From Elusimicrobiota bacterium (GTDB lineage Bacteria > Elusimicrobiota > Elusimicrobia > UBA1565 > JACRDR01): a stretch of 33,063 bases of DNA. Every line of letters starts with the position of its first letter. Position 1 is the first letter of the stretch. The position numbers and the translations under genes are program-made. The stretch is from positions 1 through 33,063 of the forward strand of contig JACQPK010000488.1 in the NCBI GenBank assembly GCA_016207565.1, read 5' to 3'. A model generated the notes under the pieces. It did no database searches. It was not told the origin of the DNA and saw only the letters and a program-made list of their open reading frames with translations. Positions 1-5,941 of the stretch are shown in pieces.

Positions 1-19
1 GATTGCTGAAGTACTCTGT

Positions 20-67
20 CCTTTGCGTACCTTTTCGTGACTTCCTCTGCGTACCTCTGCGTTGCTC
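20..67. repeat. CT-rich 24-nt direct repeat, two units
   Basis: Two imperfect 24-nt units lie head to tail (20-43 and 44-67). Each holds two copies of a 9-mer of the form CCTYTKCGT, at 20-28, 30-38, 44-52 and 54-62. Short repeats of this ACGCAGAGG type occur in intergenic regions of many environmental genomes, but I cannot assign this one to a named family. No gene is visible in 1-121. The repeat lies downstream of the minus-strand gene ending at 122 and may continue beyond the window edge. Confidence 0.6.
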
Positions 68-121
68 CGTCTGAGTTAACTTAGGAGCATTGGGCTTAAG
101 TGACTGGCATTGGGGCTAGCG

Positions 122-559
122 CTAACGGCTCGCCGGCCCGCGGCGGCCGTCCAGGTGGTTCGGCAGATTCGCCGCCACGACCGCCACCCCCACGGCCTCG
201 AGCCACCCCACGGCGGCGATCAGCTCCCAGCCCGAGAGGGCCCAAGCGCCGACGTGCCAAACCCCGAGATCCGTCCCGAAGAGCGAGGTCTGGCCTCCGC
301 TTCCCCCATGGGCGGGAGAGCCGAAGGCGAGGGCGCACTGCGCGAAGATCGCCCATGCCCAGCTCGCCAGCATCACCTTCACGAAGGCGACCTTGACCGG
401 GTTCGGCGGGGCGCCGGCCTCCGCTTCCGCGCGGGGATGGTCGCAGCCGGCGGTGCAGCGCACGAGCCCTCCGCCGGAGAGCCAGGACGAGGCTACGACG
501 AGCCCCCCGCAGCGCAGCGGCGCCGCCTTCGGGATCGCGAACCGGTCGAGGAGGCCCAC
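122..559 (-). CDS. Small membrane protein, unknown function
   Basis: This is a 145-residue protein read from a GTG at 557-559, chosen because the reading frame becomes clearly GC3-rich from there and the trmJ-like stop lies just upstream. It has no family I recognise. Two hydrophobic stretches, about residues 54-75 and 95-125, suggest two membrane segments. An N-terminal part contains three cysteines (RC, RCTAGC). The gene follows the RNA methyltransferase by 38 nt on the same strand, so it is probably co-transcribed. The start is uncertain: a TTG or an in-frame upstream codon is possible. A long overlapping plus-strand frame is a GC-driven shadow. Confidence 0.6.
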   Translation of the reverse strand: MGLLDRFAIPKAAPLRCGGLVVASSWLSGGGLVRCTAGCDHPRAEAEAGAPPNPVKVAFVKVMLASWAWAIFAQCALAFGSPAHGGSGGQTSLFGTDLGVWHVGAWALSGWELIAAVGWLEAVGVAVVAANLPNHLDGRRGPASR

Positions 560-597
560 GCGCCCAGGATACGCCCGGAGCCGAACCCGGTCAAGAG

Positions 598-1272
598 CTA
601 CCGTCGGCTGAGGCGTCGCAGGAGCTCGAGCGCCATCCCGGCGTCGGCGGCCGTGAGGTTGGAGCGGAACACCGCGGCCTTGAGACGCCGTGTCCGCGTC
701 CCCTCCGGCCAGCCGGCGGCCTTCGCCAAAGACTCGACGAGCCCCCAGAGGCGGGACTTCAGGGCCGCGTCGGCGGCGGCGGGGCCTTCGACCGGGGCGG
801 CGCGGAGGCCGGCCCGGCTCCACTCGTACGCGACCACCCCGACGGAGGCGGCGAGGTTCATGGAAGGCTGCCGGACGGACGTGGGCACGCGCAAGACCGC
901 CGAGGCGAAGGCCAGGTCCTCGGCGGTGAGGCCTGTCTTCTCCGGCCCGAATAAGACGGCGACCTCGCCGGAGGGCCACCGCGCCTCCGGAAGGTCGATC
1001 ACCGGAACCTCGGCCCGCCGCGCCTTCAGCGCGGACGTCGCCCAGACCGTCCGGCAGCCGGCGACGGCCTCCTCGATCGCGGCCGCCTCCGTCGCGGCGC
1101 GCAGCAACCCCTCGGCTCCGACCGCGCTCTTGGCCTCCCGCCAGACCGGCGGGTGCGGCGCCACGACGCGCAGGTCCGTCAGTCCGAAGTTCGCCATGGC
1201 GCGAGCCGCGGCCCCGATGTTGTTGGGATCGCGGGGCCGCACGAGGATGATCCTGAGCCTTGCCGGTCTCAT
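598..1272 (-). CDS. trmJ: TrmJ/TrmH-family RNA 2'-O-methyltransferase (SPOUT)
   Basis: The 224-residue protein shows the SPOUT (TrmH group 1) signatures: PRDPNNIGAAARAMANFG near residues 13-30, LFGPEKTGL in the middle, and PSMNLAASVGVVAYEW at the SAM-binding knot. Family members methylate the 2'-hydroxyl of a tRNA anticodon-loop nucleotide (TrmJ: position 32) using S-adenosylmethionine, in the cytoplasm. Length is close to that of TrmJ homologues, though a C-terminal extension is short. The ATG at 1272 lies 8 nt after a TATAAT hexamer (1281-1286 on the complement), so the mRNA probably has almost no leader. The gene is divergent from the zinc-ribbon gene at 1298 and shares its -10 region. TrmJ versus another group 1 member cannot be settled by eye. 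Confidence 0.85.
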   Translation of the reverse strand: MRPARLRIILVRPRDPNNIGAAARAMANFGLTDLRVVAPHPPVWREAKSAVGAEGLLRAATEAAAIEEAVAGCRTVWATSALKARRAEVPVIDLPEARWPSGEVAVLFGPEKTGLTAEDLAFASAVLRVPTSVRQPSMNLAASVGVVAYEWSRAGLRAAPVEGPAAADAALKSRLWGLVESLAKAAGWPEGTRTRRLKAAVFRSNLTAADAGMALELLRRLSRR

Positions 1273-1280
1273 GGATGGGG

Positions 1281-1288
1281 ATTATACT
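1281..1288. promoter_or_regulatory. Shared divergent -10 element (TATAAT / TATACT)
   Basis: The 8 bp ATTATACT read TATACT on the plus strand (1283-1288, 9 nt before the ATG at 1298) and TATAAT on the minus strand (1286-1281, 8 nt before the ATG at 1272). The plus reading has a TTGCCG 17 nt upstream (1260-1265), a partial -35 match. One nearly symmetric element therefore serves both divergent genes and places both start sites at or next to the start codons. Confidence 0.65.
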
Positions 1289-1297
1289 ACGGGGAGC

Positions 1298-1492
1298 ATG
1301 AAAGACGGCCGCTGGCTGGAGCCGCGCTACACCGATCGGACGGTGTTCGAAAAGGACTTTCCCGTGATCGATCTCAACGGCCTGGACGTCTACTGTCCCG
1401 GCTGCCGCAAGGTCGTGCGCCTGCTCCGGAAGTCGCCGAACACCAAGATCGGGGCCTGGTGCAAGGGGTGCAGCCGGGCCGTCACGGCATGA
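1298..1492 (+). CDS. Small zinc-ribbon protein (CPGC / CKGC)
   Basis: A 64-residue protein with two CxxC knuckles, CPGC at residues 33-36 and CKGC at 55-58, spaced as in a minimal zinc ribbon. The N-terminal half is acidic and aromatic (WLEPRYTDRTVFEKDF). Proteins like this bind zinc and often bind nucleic acid or a partner protein, but no specific family is recognisable. The ATG at 1298 follows TATACT by 9 nt, so the transcript is likely leaderless. It overlaps the next gene by 4 nt (ATGA), which indicates translational coupling. Confidence 0.75.
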   Translation: MKDGRWLEPRYTDRTVFEKDFPVIDLNGLDVYCPGCRKVVRLLRKSPNTKIGAWCKGCSRAVTA

Positions 1493-2136
1493 CGTCGCCG
1501 GTCGACATCACCCACCAGTTCGTGATCGTCGCCCGCCTGGGCGACGTGTGCCGCTTCAGCGGGGCCGTCTCGCGCTACGAGTCCGACCCCTGGTTTTACA
1601 TGCGCACGAAGCTGCGCGAGATCGAGGCCCCGCTGCAAGCGCTCAAGCAGCAGCAGCTGGCGTCGGCGAGGGGCCGCTTCCTCAAGGAACTGGCCGCGGG
1701 AACTCCGAGCGACGCCGCGCTGGCCGACTTCCGCGCCGTGCTCGACCGCTACCTCGGCCCCGGGGACTACGCGGACGTCGCCATCCACCTGGACCCGCGG
1801 GACCTCGCTCTCCCGAGCTCCCGAGCGCTCCTCACCGACGCGCTCAACCAGGCGAAGCCTCACAACCTCTTCCAGGACCCGAAGCCGCACGAGCGCCTCA
1901 TCGCCGAGCTGTGGTCGCGGCTGGGACTCGACCGCCTGGAGGCCGCGCTCACGCGCAAGCCGAAGACCGCCCGCCGCAAGGCGATGGTCCTGCGCCGCCT
2001 GCGGCGGAACGTGGCCGAGTATTGCAGCGTCCTCCATGTCCCGACGCACGCGGAGGACACGTTCAGCCCCTTCATGCTGCACCGGGTGGAGGCGCTCGCG
2101 GTGGCTTGCCTGCGCCTCCTCGACCGCTGCCGATAG
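1489..2136 (+). CDS. Unrecognised 215-residue soluble protein
   Basis: The protein has no signal peptide, no membrane segment and no motif I can assign. Its C-terminal half is basic and helical (TRKPKTARRKAMVLRRLRRN, about residues 155-174), which could bind nucleic acid or an acidic partner. It starts at the ATG overlapping the zinc-ribbon stop codon (ATGA, 1489-1492), so the two are probably expressed together. It is flanked on both sides by small cysteine-knuckle proteins. The frame is strongly GC3-biased, which supports a real gene. Confidence 0.75.
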   Translation: MTSPVDITHQFVIVARLGDVCRFSGAVSRYESDPWFYMRTKLREIEAPLQALKQQQLASARGRFLKELAAGTPSDAALADFRAVLDRYLGPGDYADVAIHLDPRDLALPSSRALLTDALNQAKPHNLFQDPKPHERLIAELWSRLGLDRLEAALTRKPKTARRKAMVLRRLRRNVAEYCSVLHVPTHAEDTFSPFMLHRVEALAVACLRLLDRCR

Positions 2137-2145
2137 TGGTATAAT
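2137..2145 (+). promoter_or_regulatory. Extended -10 promoter TGGTATAAT
   Basis: A perfect extended -10 (TG-n-TATAAT) sits directly after the stop of the preceding gene and 7 nt before the ATG at 2153. The expected transcription start falls on or next to that ATG. This decides the start of the next gene: the in-frame ATG at 2144 overlaps the -10 itself and is unlikely to be used. Confidence 0.7.
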
Positions 2146-2152
2146 GCTCGCA

Positions 2153-2449
2153 ATGGAAACCCTCACCGAATCTCCCGTCGAGGAAGCCCCGCTCGACACC
2201 GAGCTCGACAAAACCGAGGAGCTCGAGGAACGCGACCCCGCCAAGCTCAAGCAGCGCAAGCCCCCGGAATCGGGGCTGTGCCGCCGCTGCGGCGGGAACA
2301 AGCCGGTGAACCAGCTCATGCTCTGCTATCCCTGCTGGGTGAAGAGCGTGCTGGAAGAGAAAGGCGGCTGGCGCGAGGGGATGCCCCATCCGGATTGGTG
2401 CTCCTGCACCGGCCTCACGGAGCATGCCCGCCGCTCCGACGGCAACTAG
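2153..2449 (+). CDS. Small acidic zinc-ribbon protein
   Basis: A 98-residue protein. The first 40 residues are very acidic and then basic-proline (EELEERDPAKLKQRKPP), likely disordered. The C-terminal half carries cysteine pairs CRRC and CYPC followed by CSC, forming a probable zinc-binding module. No family is recognised. The ATG at 2153 is preferred because TGGTATAAT ends 7 nt before it. It is followed 7 nt later by the YdcF-like gene, with which it may form an operon. Confidence 0.75.
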   Translation: METLTESPVEEAPLDTELDKTEELEERDPAKLKQRKPPESGLCRRCGGNKPVNQLMLCYPCWVKSVLEEKGGWREGMPHPDWCSCTGLTEHARRSDGN

Positions 2450-2456
2450 ACCCTAG

Positions 2457-3119
2457 TTGGGAACGATCTTTTTCCGCCAGCGCAGCAGGCCGTGGCGCTG
2501 GGCAGGCTACGCCCTGGCGTTCGTTTCGATCGCCGGGGCGTTGGCTTACGCGGGCCTGCGCGCGCTCGGCTGGTGGGTCGATTTCTCCGACGAGCCCTTC
2601 AAGGCCGACGCGCTGGTCGTGCTGGCGGGCGGCTACTCCCGGCCCTTTCACGGCGCCGACCTCTTCAAGCAAGGGCTCGCGCCCGAGGTCTGGCTGTGCC
2701 GCCCGAAGGCGCCGCCGGCCGAGGACCTGATCCGCAAGGCCGGCCTGCCGTTCCCGCGGGAGGAAGACGTGAATCGCGACATCCTCCTCAAGGCCGGAGT
2801 TCCCGCCGCGAAGGTGCGCTTCTACGGCCGCGAGGTGATGAGCACGGCGGACGAGGCCCTTTCGTTCGCCTCCGAGTTCGACGCGCGCGGCAAGAAGGTC
2901 CTCATCGTGACCTCACGCTTCCACGCCCGCCGCGCGAAGATGATCTTCCGCCGCCACCTCGAGGGCGCCGAGGTCCGCGTGACCGCGACGGGCTACGAGC
3001 CGATGCCCGCGCGCTGGTGGAGGGACAAGTTCATGGCCCAGTTCGTCGTCTTGGAGGCCCTGAAGACGCTGTACTACCTGCTGGGCGGGCGCTTCCTCGG
3101 CGCTACGCGCGTGGCTTGA
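2457..3119 (+). CDS. YdcF/SanA-like DUF218 membrane-anchored protein
   Basis: A 220-residue protein with a basic N-terminus and one membrane segment (about residues 16-36), then a DUF218 domain. Matching features are ADALVVLAGG at about 50-59, STADEAL in the middle and the VTSRFHARRAKMIF block. Family members (YdcF, SanA, ElyC) act at the envelope in peptidoglycan or undecaprenyl-phosphate homeostasis; the exact reaction is unclear. The start is a TTG at 2457, chosen because it supplies the basic residues before the membrane segment and no ATG or GTG lies nearby. Its 3' end overlaps the convergent oligoribonuclease gene by 17 nt. Confidence 0.8.
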   Translation: MGTIFFRQRSRPWRWAGYALAFVSIAGALAYAGLRALGWWVDFSDEPFKADALVVLAGGYSRPFHGADLFKQGLAPEVWLCRPKAPPAEDLIRKAGLPFPREEDVNRDILLKAGVPAAKVRFYGREVMSTADEALSFASEFDARGKKVLIVTSRFHARRAKMIFRRHLEGAEVRVTATGYEPMPARWWRDKFMAQFVVLEALKTLYYLLGGRFLGATRVA

Positions 3120-3651
3120 AGACGCGCTGCCGGTAGTAGGCCAGCTCCGCGATCGATTCGCGGACGTCGTCGAGCGCGAGGTGGGTGTGGGTCTTCGAGT
3201 TGGCGCGCACGTCGTCGGGGTACCAGCGCGCGACGAGCTCCTTCACCGAGGAGACGTCCACCATCCGGTAATGCAGGTAGCCGTTGATCCGCGGCATGTA
3301 GCGCACGAGGAAACGCCGGTCCTGGTGGATGGAGTTGCCGCAGAGCGGCGCCACCTTCTCCGGGCAGAACTTCTGGATCGCCTGCAGCGTGATGTCCTCC
3401 GCCTCCGCCATGGAGACCTTCGATTCCCGGACGCGCGCGGTGAGCCCGGAGGCGCCGTGATGGTCCACGCACCACGGATCCATGCGGACGAGGACCTCCT
3501 CGGGCTGGTGGATCGCCATGACCGGGGCCTCGCATAGGATGTTGAGGTCCGAGTCGGTGACGATCGTCGCGATCTCCAAGATGGTGTCCCGGTCCGGGTC
3601 GAGCCCGGTCATCTCGAGGTCCATCCACACCAGGTTCCGGGGATCGCGCAT
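3103..3651 (-). CDS. orn: Oligoribonuclease (DEDDh 3'-5' exonuclease)
   Basis: The 182-residue protein has the expected Orn length. It carries the DEDDh motifs: WMDLEMTGLDP (residues 9-19), DSDLN and the central Asp region, and HLALDDVRESI near the C-terminus. Orn degrades 2-5 nt RNAs to mononucleotides and clears pGpG from cyclic-di-GMP breakdown, in the cytoplasm. That fits the diguanylate cyclase and HD-GYP genes elsewhere in this window. The ATG at 3651 lies 8 nt after an extended -10, TGTTAGAAT, that forms the last codons of the upstream hydrolase gene. The gene can thus be transcribed alone as a leaderless mRNA. Confidence 0.95.
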   Translation of the reverse strand: MRDPRNLVWMDLEMTGLDPDRDTILEIATIVTDSDLNILCEAPVMAIHQPEEVLVRMDPWCVDHHGASGLTARVRESKVSMAEAEDITLQAIQKFCPEKVAPLCGNSIHQDRRFLVRYMPRINGYLHYRMVDVSSVKELVARWYPDDVRANSKTHTHLALDDVRESIAELAYYRQRVFKPRA

Positions 3652-3657
3652 CGCGAC

Positions 3658-4521
3658 TTATTCTAACAGCTTCCCGGCGGTCCCGCTAGGGAATTCCCCG
3701 ACCAGGAAGGCACGGAGCGCCTCCGCGCACGCGTGCGGAGCGTCGAGGATCACGTGGTGAAAGGCCCTCGGGACCTCGAGGCTCGCCGCGCTCGGGAGCG
3801 CTCGGAGGAACCGGTCGAACTGCGCCCGAGGCATGGTCGTCGAGCGTTCGCCGCGCAAGACGAAGACGGGAGCCGCCAGCCGCTCGAGCAGGGGCCAAAT
3901 CTCCCGGTAGCGCAGCGTGAAGGCCCGCCAATCGAAGCGCCAGGTCCACTTCCCGTCCTCGCGGCGGCGGATGCAGCGGCGCCCGAACTCGCGGACTTGG
4001 TCGACGGAGAGCAGCGTGCCCGGCGGCTGGAACCGGAACCGTTCCAGGATCACGTCTACGGACTCGAAGACCGGCGGCATGCGGGTGCGGAAACGCGCGA
4101 AGCGGTCGAGCTGCCCCGGCAGGACCTCGCACAGGAAATCGAGAACGGCGAGGCGCTCGAGGCCGGTCGGCCGGCGCGCGGCGTACTCCAAGGCGACGCG
4201 CGCCCCGAACGAGTGCGCGGCGATCGCCAGCCGCTCGAGCCCGAGCGCCCCCCGGGCGGCGGCGATGTCCTCGGCGAAGGCCTCGATCTCGTAGGCGGCG
4301 ACGTCTTCGGTCCAGCCGCTCTCCCCATGGCCCCGGAGGTCGAGGGCGATCGGCCTCAGCCCGGGAAGCCGAGGCGCGACCCCGTCCCACCAGTGCGTGT
4401 TGCCGCTCATCCCGTGGATCAGCAGCACGGGAAGGCCCTCCCCTCCCCAGTCCCGGCACGACAGCCGGCAGGCGGGTCCATCGAAGGTGATCGTCTGGGG
4501 GGCCGCCCGGCTTACCGGCAT
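3658..4521 (-). CDS. Alpha/beta-fold hydrolase
   Basis: A 287-residue alpha/beta hydrolase. Visible are the oxyanion segment LLIHGMSGNTHWW (about 40-52), DLRGHGESGW, the nucleophile elbow AHSFG (Ser near residue 103) and a C-terminal histidine in FHHVILDAPH. The acid residue usually found after strand 6 is not obvious (RGERSTTMP). The substrate is unknown; esters, epoxides or lactones are typical for the family. The ATG at 4521 is preferred over an upstream in-frame codon at 4551 because the latter lies inside the promoter: TATAGT ends 9 nt before 4521. The terminator of the preceding RNA runs directly into this -10. Confidence 0.85.
   Translation of the reverse strand: MPVSRAAPQTITFDGPACRLSCRDWGGEGLPVLLIHGMSGNTHWWDGVAPRLPGLRPIALDLRGHGESGWTEDVAAYEIEAFAEDIAAARGALGLERLAIAAHSFGARVALEYAARRPTGLERLAVLDFLCEVLPGQLDRFARFRTRMPPVFESVDVILERFRFQPPGTLLSVDQVREFGRRCIRRREDGKWTWRFDWRAFTLRYREIWPLLERLAAPVFVLRGERSTTMPRAQFDRFLRALPSAASLEVPRAFHHVILDAPHACAEALRAFLVGEFPSGTAGKLLE
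3660..3668 (-). promoter_or_regulatory. orn promoter TGTTAGAAT inside the hydrolase 3' end
   Basis: On the complement, TG-T-TAGAAT is a good extended -10 ending 8 nt before the orn ATG. The same bases encode the final Leu-Glu of the hydrolase and the first base of its TAA stop, including a TTA codon that is rare in so GC-rich a genome. The codon choice looks constrained by the promoter. Confidence 0.6.
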
Positions 4522-4530
4522 CGGAAATCC

Positions 4531-4536
4531 ACTATA
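4531..4536 (-). promoter_or_regulatory. Hydrolase -10 element TATAGT
   Basis: TATAGT on the complement ends 9 nt before the hydrolase ATG at 4521. It starts at the end of the upstream terminator U-tract (TTTTGTGTTT). No -35 is visible, because that position falls in the terminator hairpin. Transcription could also arrive by read-through from the strong promoter at 4614-4643. Confidence 0.45.
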
Positions 4537-4607
4537 AAACACAAAACCCACCTCGCGGTGGGTCTGGTCTGTCTATTTCTCGTCGACAGTTCGAAAACGT
4601 CGGCGTT
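4537..4607 (-). ncRNA. Candidate ~70-nt small RNA (or short attenuated leader)
   Basis: A near-consensus promoter (4614-4643) predicts a start near 4607, and an intrinsic terminator (4537-4563) ends the transcript about 70 nt later. The predicted RNA has a 5' hairpin at 4584-4602 (CGACGTT, TTCG loop, AACTGTCG with one bulged base), a purine-rich single-stranded linker, and the terminator hairpin. The only ATG-led frame would start inside the -10, so no peptide is expected. No known RNA family is recognisable. Alternatively it is the 5' leader of the hydrolase gene, with termination as a control point, but I see no complementary antiterminator segment. Confidence 0.5.
4546..4563 (-). terminator. 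Intrinsic terminator of the candidate small RNA
   Basis: On the complement, ACCCACC-GCGA-GGTGGGT forms a 7-bp perfect stem with a 4-nt loop and is followed by TTTGTGTTTT (4537-4545). On the plus strand no T-tract follows, so it acts in the minus direction. It would also stop transcripts coming from the 4650-5904 genes. Confidence 0.75.
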
Positions 4608-4613
4608 AACGAC

Positions 4614-4643
4614 ATTCTAGCATGAACGTTGCGCGCGTGTCAA
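4614..4643 (-). promoter_or_regulatory. Strong sigma70-type promoter: TTGACA-18-TAGAAT with TGC
   Basis: On the complement, a perfect TTGACA (4643-4638) is followed 18 nt later by TAGAAT (4619-4614), preceded by TGC, so it is also an extended -10. This is the closest match to a full housekeeping consensus I found in the window, and no coding region follows at leaderless distance. It begins right after the stop codon of the gene at 4650. Confidence 0.7.
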
Positions 4644-4649
4644 GCAAAA

Positions 4650-4964
4650 TCAGCGAAGGCCGCCGTAGCCGACCGGCTGAAGCCTCCGCCGGACCGTCGC
4701 CTTGCGGGGAGCCGGCACCGGGCCCTGCGGCACGGCGCTCCGCCGTGGGGCGGGAGCCGGATCGATCAACGTGACGGCCGGCGCCCCGAGCCTCTTCTTC
4801 CCGAGCTTGCCCGCTTCTCGGCAGAAGCCGGGATAGCTCCGGCGGGCCTGGCGGATGTACTCCGCGGAGTAGTTCACGAGCGGGCTCCCGCAGTTGGCCG
4901 CCGCGGCACCCGAGCCGGCCAGCACCAGCACGCCCGCAAGGACCGTCGTTATCGATCGATTCAT
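4650..4964 (-). CDS. Small secreted protein, unknown
   Basis: A 104-residue protein with a clear Sec signal peptide (MNRSITTVLAGVLVLAGSGAAAA, cleavage likely before NCG). The mature part has two cysteines (ANCG and GFCRE), a possible disulfide, a short tyrosine-rich region (NYSAEYIRQARRSYPGF) and a proline- and arginine-rich tail. No family is recognised. The start has a purine-rich GAGGGGGG Shine-Dalgarno 6 nt upstream, unlike the leaderless genes nearby. It lies 62 nt after another small secreted protein. Confidence 0.7.
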   Translation of the reverse strand: MNRSITTVLAGVLVLAGSGAAAANCGSPLVNYSAEYIRQARRSYPGFCREAGKLGKKRLGAPAVTLIDPAPAPRRSAVPQGPVPAPRKATVRRRLQPVGYGGLR

Positions 4965-5026
4965 GCCGTCCCCCCTCTCAAAGGTAGGATGGCCGATTCC
5001 GGCGCCCCCCTTCCACAAGATCGTCT

Positions 5027-5482
5027 CTATGGACTTTTCTGTCGGGATTTCCGTCTCTTTTTTGGCTCCGGGGACGCGCCTGAAGAACTCCCATAACCGG
5101 CGGCGGGTTCGCGGCGGCCGGTGACGGTCACGGCGGCGAGCGCCTCCCCCCGGAAAGCCTCGTCGCAAGCCCCGGCGCCGTAGAGGGTGAACACGTAGCG
5201 GTTTCCCGGCACGATCCAACCGACCTCCTGCCGCCCGCGGAGGCCGCAAGCGAGCGGGCGCTCCGGCCCCCGATTCGCCGAGAACGTCACGTGCGCCGTG
5301 GCCGACGAGGTCGCGGCGGTCCAGTCCAGGCGCGCGCGGCAGAATTGCTTCCCGGCCGGCACCGTACAGGGGTTGGGGGCCGCCTCGAGCCGGGACTTGG
5401 GCGCCGCCGCGGCCGTGGAGACCGTCACGGCCGGCTGGGCCCCGGCGCCGAGCGCCAGCGCGGCGAGCAGCGCGGCGATCAT
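5027..5482 (-). CDS. Small secreted protein, unknown
   Basis: A 151-residue protein with an N-terminal signal (MIAALLAALALGAGAQPA). The mature region contains CTVPAGKQFCRARLDW and a later cysteine pair (ACGLR, GACDEAF), suggesting two disulfides in a beta-rich extracellular domain. The C-terminus is strongly basic (KKRRKSRQK). No family is recognised. It overlaps the lipocalin-like gene by 4 nt (ATGA at 5479-5482), so it is translationally coupled to it. Confidence 0.7.
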   Translation of the reverse strand: MIAALLAALALGAGAQPAVTVSTAAAAPKSRLEAAPNPCTVPAGKQFCRARLDWTAATSSATAHVTFSANRGPERPLACGLRGRQEVGWIVPGNRYVFTLYGAGACDEAFRGEALAAVTVTGRREPAAGYGSSSGASPEPKKRRKSRQKSP

Positions 5483-5904
5483 CGCTCCCGCCTCCACGTC
5501 AGAGAGGCCGTCTGCCAGCGGCCCCGCACGGCGAAGCGACGGGTCCAAAACGTCACGCGATCCCCGGACAGGCGGTACGAGCGCAGTTGCGCGGTGCCGA
5601 CCCAGTTGGGAAACAGGCTCAGGTCGACCCGGTGGACCACGCGGTCCTTGGCCAGGTCGCAGCGGCCGCTGTAGGCCAAAAATCCCGCGGCCGCGGCGGC
5701 GCGCTCGGAGGACGTCGCCTCGAAGACTTGGCCGGACGCCGACCGCTTCCGCTCGGCGGTCATGAGCATGACCATCATGAACCCATCCGGGGTGTACACC
5801 AGCCGCCCGCGAGGCCGCGGGCCGAACGGCTGCCAGCGGGTGCCGTCCTCGAGCGCGTGCTCGCAGCGCACGAGCCGCCACGTGCCGACGAGGGGATGCC
5901 TCAC
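5479..5904 (-). CDS. Lipocalin-like domain protein
   Basis: A 141-residue protein beginning HPLVGTWRLV and continuing with GRLVYTPDGFMMVMLM. This is the pattern of the short bacterial lipocalin-like domain (Pfam Lipocalin_5), which begins with a GTW motif and forms a beta barrel for small hydrophobic ligands. There is no signal peptide, so it is probably cytoplasmic; the ligand is unknown. The start is GTG at 5904, chosen because TAGAAT (5917-5912 on the complement) ends 7 nt before it. It is divergent from the thiolase gene. Confidence 0.8.
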   Translation of the reverse strand: MRHPLVGTWRLVRCEHALEDGTRWQPFGPRPRGRLVYTPDGFMMVMLMTAERKRSASGQVFEATSSERAAAAAGFLAYSGRCDLAKDRVVHRVDLSLFPNWVGTAQLRSYRLSGDRVTFWTRRFAVRGRWQTASLTWRRER

Positions 5905-5911
5905 GCCCGGG

Positions 5912-5932
5912 ATTCTATGAAATTGCTATAAC
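5912..5932. promoter_or_regulatory. Divergent -10 elements for lipocalin-like and thiolase genes
   Basis: Minus strand: TAGAAT at 5917-5912, 7 nt before the GTG at 5904. Plus strand: TGC-TATAAC at 5924-5932, an extended -10 ending 9 nt before the ATG at 5942. The two elements are separate here, 9 bp apart. Both predict transcripts with leaders of a few nucleotides at most. Confidence 0.6.
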
Positions 5933-5941
5933 TCGGGCGCC

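Noticed and set aside
110-1492. A 460-codon plus-strand open frame
   Set aside because: It is antisense to the clear TrmJ-like gene and its residue composition is arginine/alanine/proline-rich as expected for a GC shadow. Only its last 65 codons, from 1298, are real.
4522-4551. Upstream start at 4551 for the alpha/beta hydrolase
   Set aside because: The added residues would be encoded by the terminator U-tract and the TATAGT promoter.
4584-4602. Possible tRNA T-arm (TTCGAA sequence)
   Set aside because: No acceptor stem, D-arm or anticodon arm can be drawn around it; it is simply a short hairpin.
4531-4615. A 27-codon minus-strand frame starting with ATG inside the small-RNA region
   Set aside because: Its ATG overlaps the -10 hexamer, so it would lie upstream of the transcription start. 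It also runs through the terminator hairpin.
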